From NCBI GenBank assembly GCA_019428955.1, contig JAHYJF010000163.1, positions 1 to 7,991 of the forward strand: DNA of 7,991 nucleotides, read 5' to 3'. The position numbers were made by a program, and so were the translations under genes. Of this stretch, positions 6,686 through 7,991 are shown one piece after another (the first letter of the stretch is position 1; every line of letters begins with the position of its first letter). The notes beneath the pieces were generated by a model. That model was not told the DNA's origin. It ran no database searches and saw nothing but the letters and a program-made list of their open reading frames with translations. Origin of the DNA: Burkholderiaceae bacterium. Its GTDB lineage: Bacteria > Pseudomonadota > Gammaproteobacteria > Burkholderiales > Burkholderiaceae_E.

Positions 6686-6728
6686 CCGGGAGCATTGCCA
6701 CGGCGCCTGGGGCCGGCGGGAACCTGCC

Positions 6729-7220
6729 ATGAAAAACCTGATTCGTCGCATCGACCACTGGGTGACCGCCACGTGCTACGCGCTGGCCAGCGGACTGCTG
6801 GCATTTATCGCCTGCCTTGGATTGTGGCAGGTGGTCGCTCGTTTCATCTTTTCACAGCCGAGCACCTGGACCGAGGAATCGATGCGCCGGTTGCTGATCT
6901 GGATGGTGATGCTCGGCATGGTGGTCGCGGTTCGCAAGGGAGCGCTGGTTTCGGTTGACGTGATGGAGCGGCTCTCCCGCGGCACCTGGAAGCGCATCGT
7001 CAGGGGCGTAATAACCTCCGTGCACCTGATCTTCTTCATGGTGGTCGTCTGGTACGGATTCGACCTGGTCTGGCGGGTTCGCTTCCAGACATTTGCCAGC
7101 ATGGAACTGTCGATGGGCTGGGCCTATGCCGCGCTCCCCGTAGGCTCGCTGCTGGCTATCGTGGCAACGATCGCGCACCACTTCGACCCCCAGAACAATG
7201 AATTGGCCAGCGCGCAGTAG
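6729..7220 (+). CDS. dctQ: TRAP transporter small permease, DctQ family
   Basis: This is the small inner-membrane subunit of the TRAP transporter, which associates with DctM. It is 163 residues with four predicted transmembrane helices at about 14-37, 53-70, 88-110 and 127-148. The family motif Q-x3-RF-x2-SQPSTWTEE (34-49) is followed by R-x2-LIW (53-58) and the VSVD block (74-77). The ATG at 6729 is preceded by GGCGGGAA (6715-6722), 6 bases away. An upstream in-frame GTG at 6669 falls inside the intercistronic hairpin and would add a charged stretch before the first helix, so it is not chosen. It follows dctP and precedes dctM, the standard TRAP order. Confidence 0.93.
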   Translation: MKNLIRRIDHWVTATCYALASGLLAFIACLGLWQVVARFIFSQPSTWTEESMRRLLIWMVMLGMVVAVRKGALVSVDVMERLSRGTWKRIVRGVITSVHLIFFMVVVWYGFDLVWRVRFQTFASMELSMGWAYAALPVGSLLAIVATIAHHFDPQNNELASAQ

Positions 7221-7268
7221 CGGCATGGTTCCGGGCAGCAATCACCTGAGCGCAGCGGAAGCACCTCC

Positions 7269-7991
7269 ATGCCACTGACCCTGCTTGTCACGATGCTGGT
7301 GTGTTTCGCCTTCAGCATCTCGATCGCCGTGGCGATCGGCGGCTCGGCGGTGGTGAGCATCGCGCTCTTCGATCCCGGCAAGCTGATCCTGGTTCCCAAG
7401 GAAATGTTTTCCGCCATCGACAGGTTTCCGCTGGCGGCGATTCCGTTTTTCATCCTGGCCGGCAACCTGATGGAGCACGGCGGCATCTCGCGTCGCCTGG
7501 TCAACTTTGCCAAGTCCCTGGTTGGCGGCGTGCAGGGCGGCCTGCCGATGACTACCGTGCTCACCTGCATGATTTTTGCCGCGGTGTCCGGCTCATCGGT
7601 GGCGACGACGTTCGCGATCGGTGCGATCCTTATCCCGGCGCTGGTCAAGCACGGCTACCCGGTGGGTTACGCCGCTGCGCTCCAGGCCACTTCGGCCGAG
7701 CTGGGCGTGGTCATCCCGCCATCGATTCCGCTGATCCTGTACGGGGTCTCAGCCGAAGTCTCGATCGGTGAATTGTTTGTCGCCGGTTTTGCTCCCGGGC
7801 TGCTGATCGGCGGCTCGCTGATGCTGTTCGTGCACCTGTGGTGCCGTTTCAAGGGCCTGGGAAAGAACGACGGCGATGGCCGCACCTCGGTGTTGATCGC
7901 GCTGCGCGATGCCGGCTGGGCATTGCTGATGCCGGTGATCATCCTGGGCGGCATTTACGGCGGTGTTTTCACGCCCACCGAGGCTTCGGTG
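7269..7991 (+). CDS. dctM: TRAP transporter large permease, DctM family (partial, 3' end outside window)
   Basis: This is the large inner-membrane subunit, which carries the Na+-driven transport pathway. 241 codons are open to the window edge with no stop, a little over half of the usual 425 or so residues. Visible family blocks include an N-terminal hydrophobic helix (3-33), the IPFFILAGNLMEHGGIS segment (58-74), FAAVSGSSVATTFAIG (103-118) with the GSS loop linked to ion binding in this family, AELGVVIPPSIPLILYG (143-159), and GGIYGGVFTPTEAS (227-240) at the cut edge. The start at 7269 has CGGAAG at 7256-7261, 7 bases before the ATG. A 48-base spacer with no strong structure separates it from dctQ. 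The gene presumably continues to completion outside the window. Confidence 0.94.
   Translation, partial: MPLTLLVTMLVCFAFSISIAVAIGGSAVVSIALFDPGKLILVPKEMFSAIDRFPLAAIPFFILAGNLMEHGGISRRLVNFAKSLVGGVQGGLPMTTVLTCMIFAAVSGSSVATTFAIGAILIPALVKHGYPVGYAAALQATSAELGVVIPPSIPLILYGVSAEVSIGELFVAGFAPGLLIGGSLMLFVHLWCRFKGLGKNDGDGRTSVLIALRDAGWALLMPVIILGGIYGGVFTPTEASV

Noticed and set aside
6669..6728. GTG start at 6669 for dctQ
   Set aside because: It falls in the loop of the strong hairpin and adds a charged segment not expected before the first membrane helix; the ATG at 6729 has its own ribosome binding site.
1..7991. CRISPR array, tRNA/rRNA gene, toxin-antitoxin pair, phage genes or an unknown defence system
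   Set aside because: No spaced direct repeats, tRNA-like folds or unassigned small genes were seen. Nearly all the sequence is accounted for by one catabolic and transport operon.

Overview
The window is high-GC DNA with the codon usage and gene content of a proteobacterium, most likely a betaproteobacterium (Burkholderiales-like). That placement is inferred from GC-rich third positions, a FadR-type GntR regulator and a DctPQM TRAP transporter; nothing in the window fixes the genus. All supported genes lie on the + strand.

Layout: bases 1-122 hold the last 39 codons of an IS1595-family transposase, so the window opens at the edge of an insertion sequence or its remnant. Directly after it comes a catabolic cluster: a GntR/FadR regulator (164-937), L-threonate dehydrogenase ltnD (937-1848), 3-oxo-tetronate kinase otnK, a DUF1537 protein (1845-3113), 3-oxo-tetronate 4-phosphate decarboxylase otnC (3113-3787), 2-oxo-tetronate isomerase otnI (3796-4593), D-erythronate dehydrogenase denD (4590-5621), and a TRAP transporter dctP-dctQ-dctM (5676 to the window end; dctM is cut off).

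How the genes work together: the TRAP system should import four-carbon acid sugars. LtnD oxidises L-threonate and DenD oxidises D-erythronate, giving the two 2-oxo-tetronates. OtnI converts these to 3-oxo-tetronates, OtnK phosphorylates O4, and OtnC removes CO2 to give dihydroxyacetone phosphate, which enters glycolysis. The regulator probably responds to a pathway acid and controls the operon from a palindrome just upstream of its own start. The first six genes are joined by start/stop overlaps or an 8-base gap. The transporter genes have real spacers, a strong ribosome binding site before dctP, and a strong RNA hairpin between dctP and dctQ.

This pathway has been described before (the DUF1537 kinase work on acid-sugar catabolism), so I do not see an undescribed system here. 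The points most worth a second look are unusual active-site positions in OtnC, the dctP-dctQ hairpin, and the insertion-sequence edge next to the regulator's control region. No intergenic stretch in the window exceeds 300 bases.
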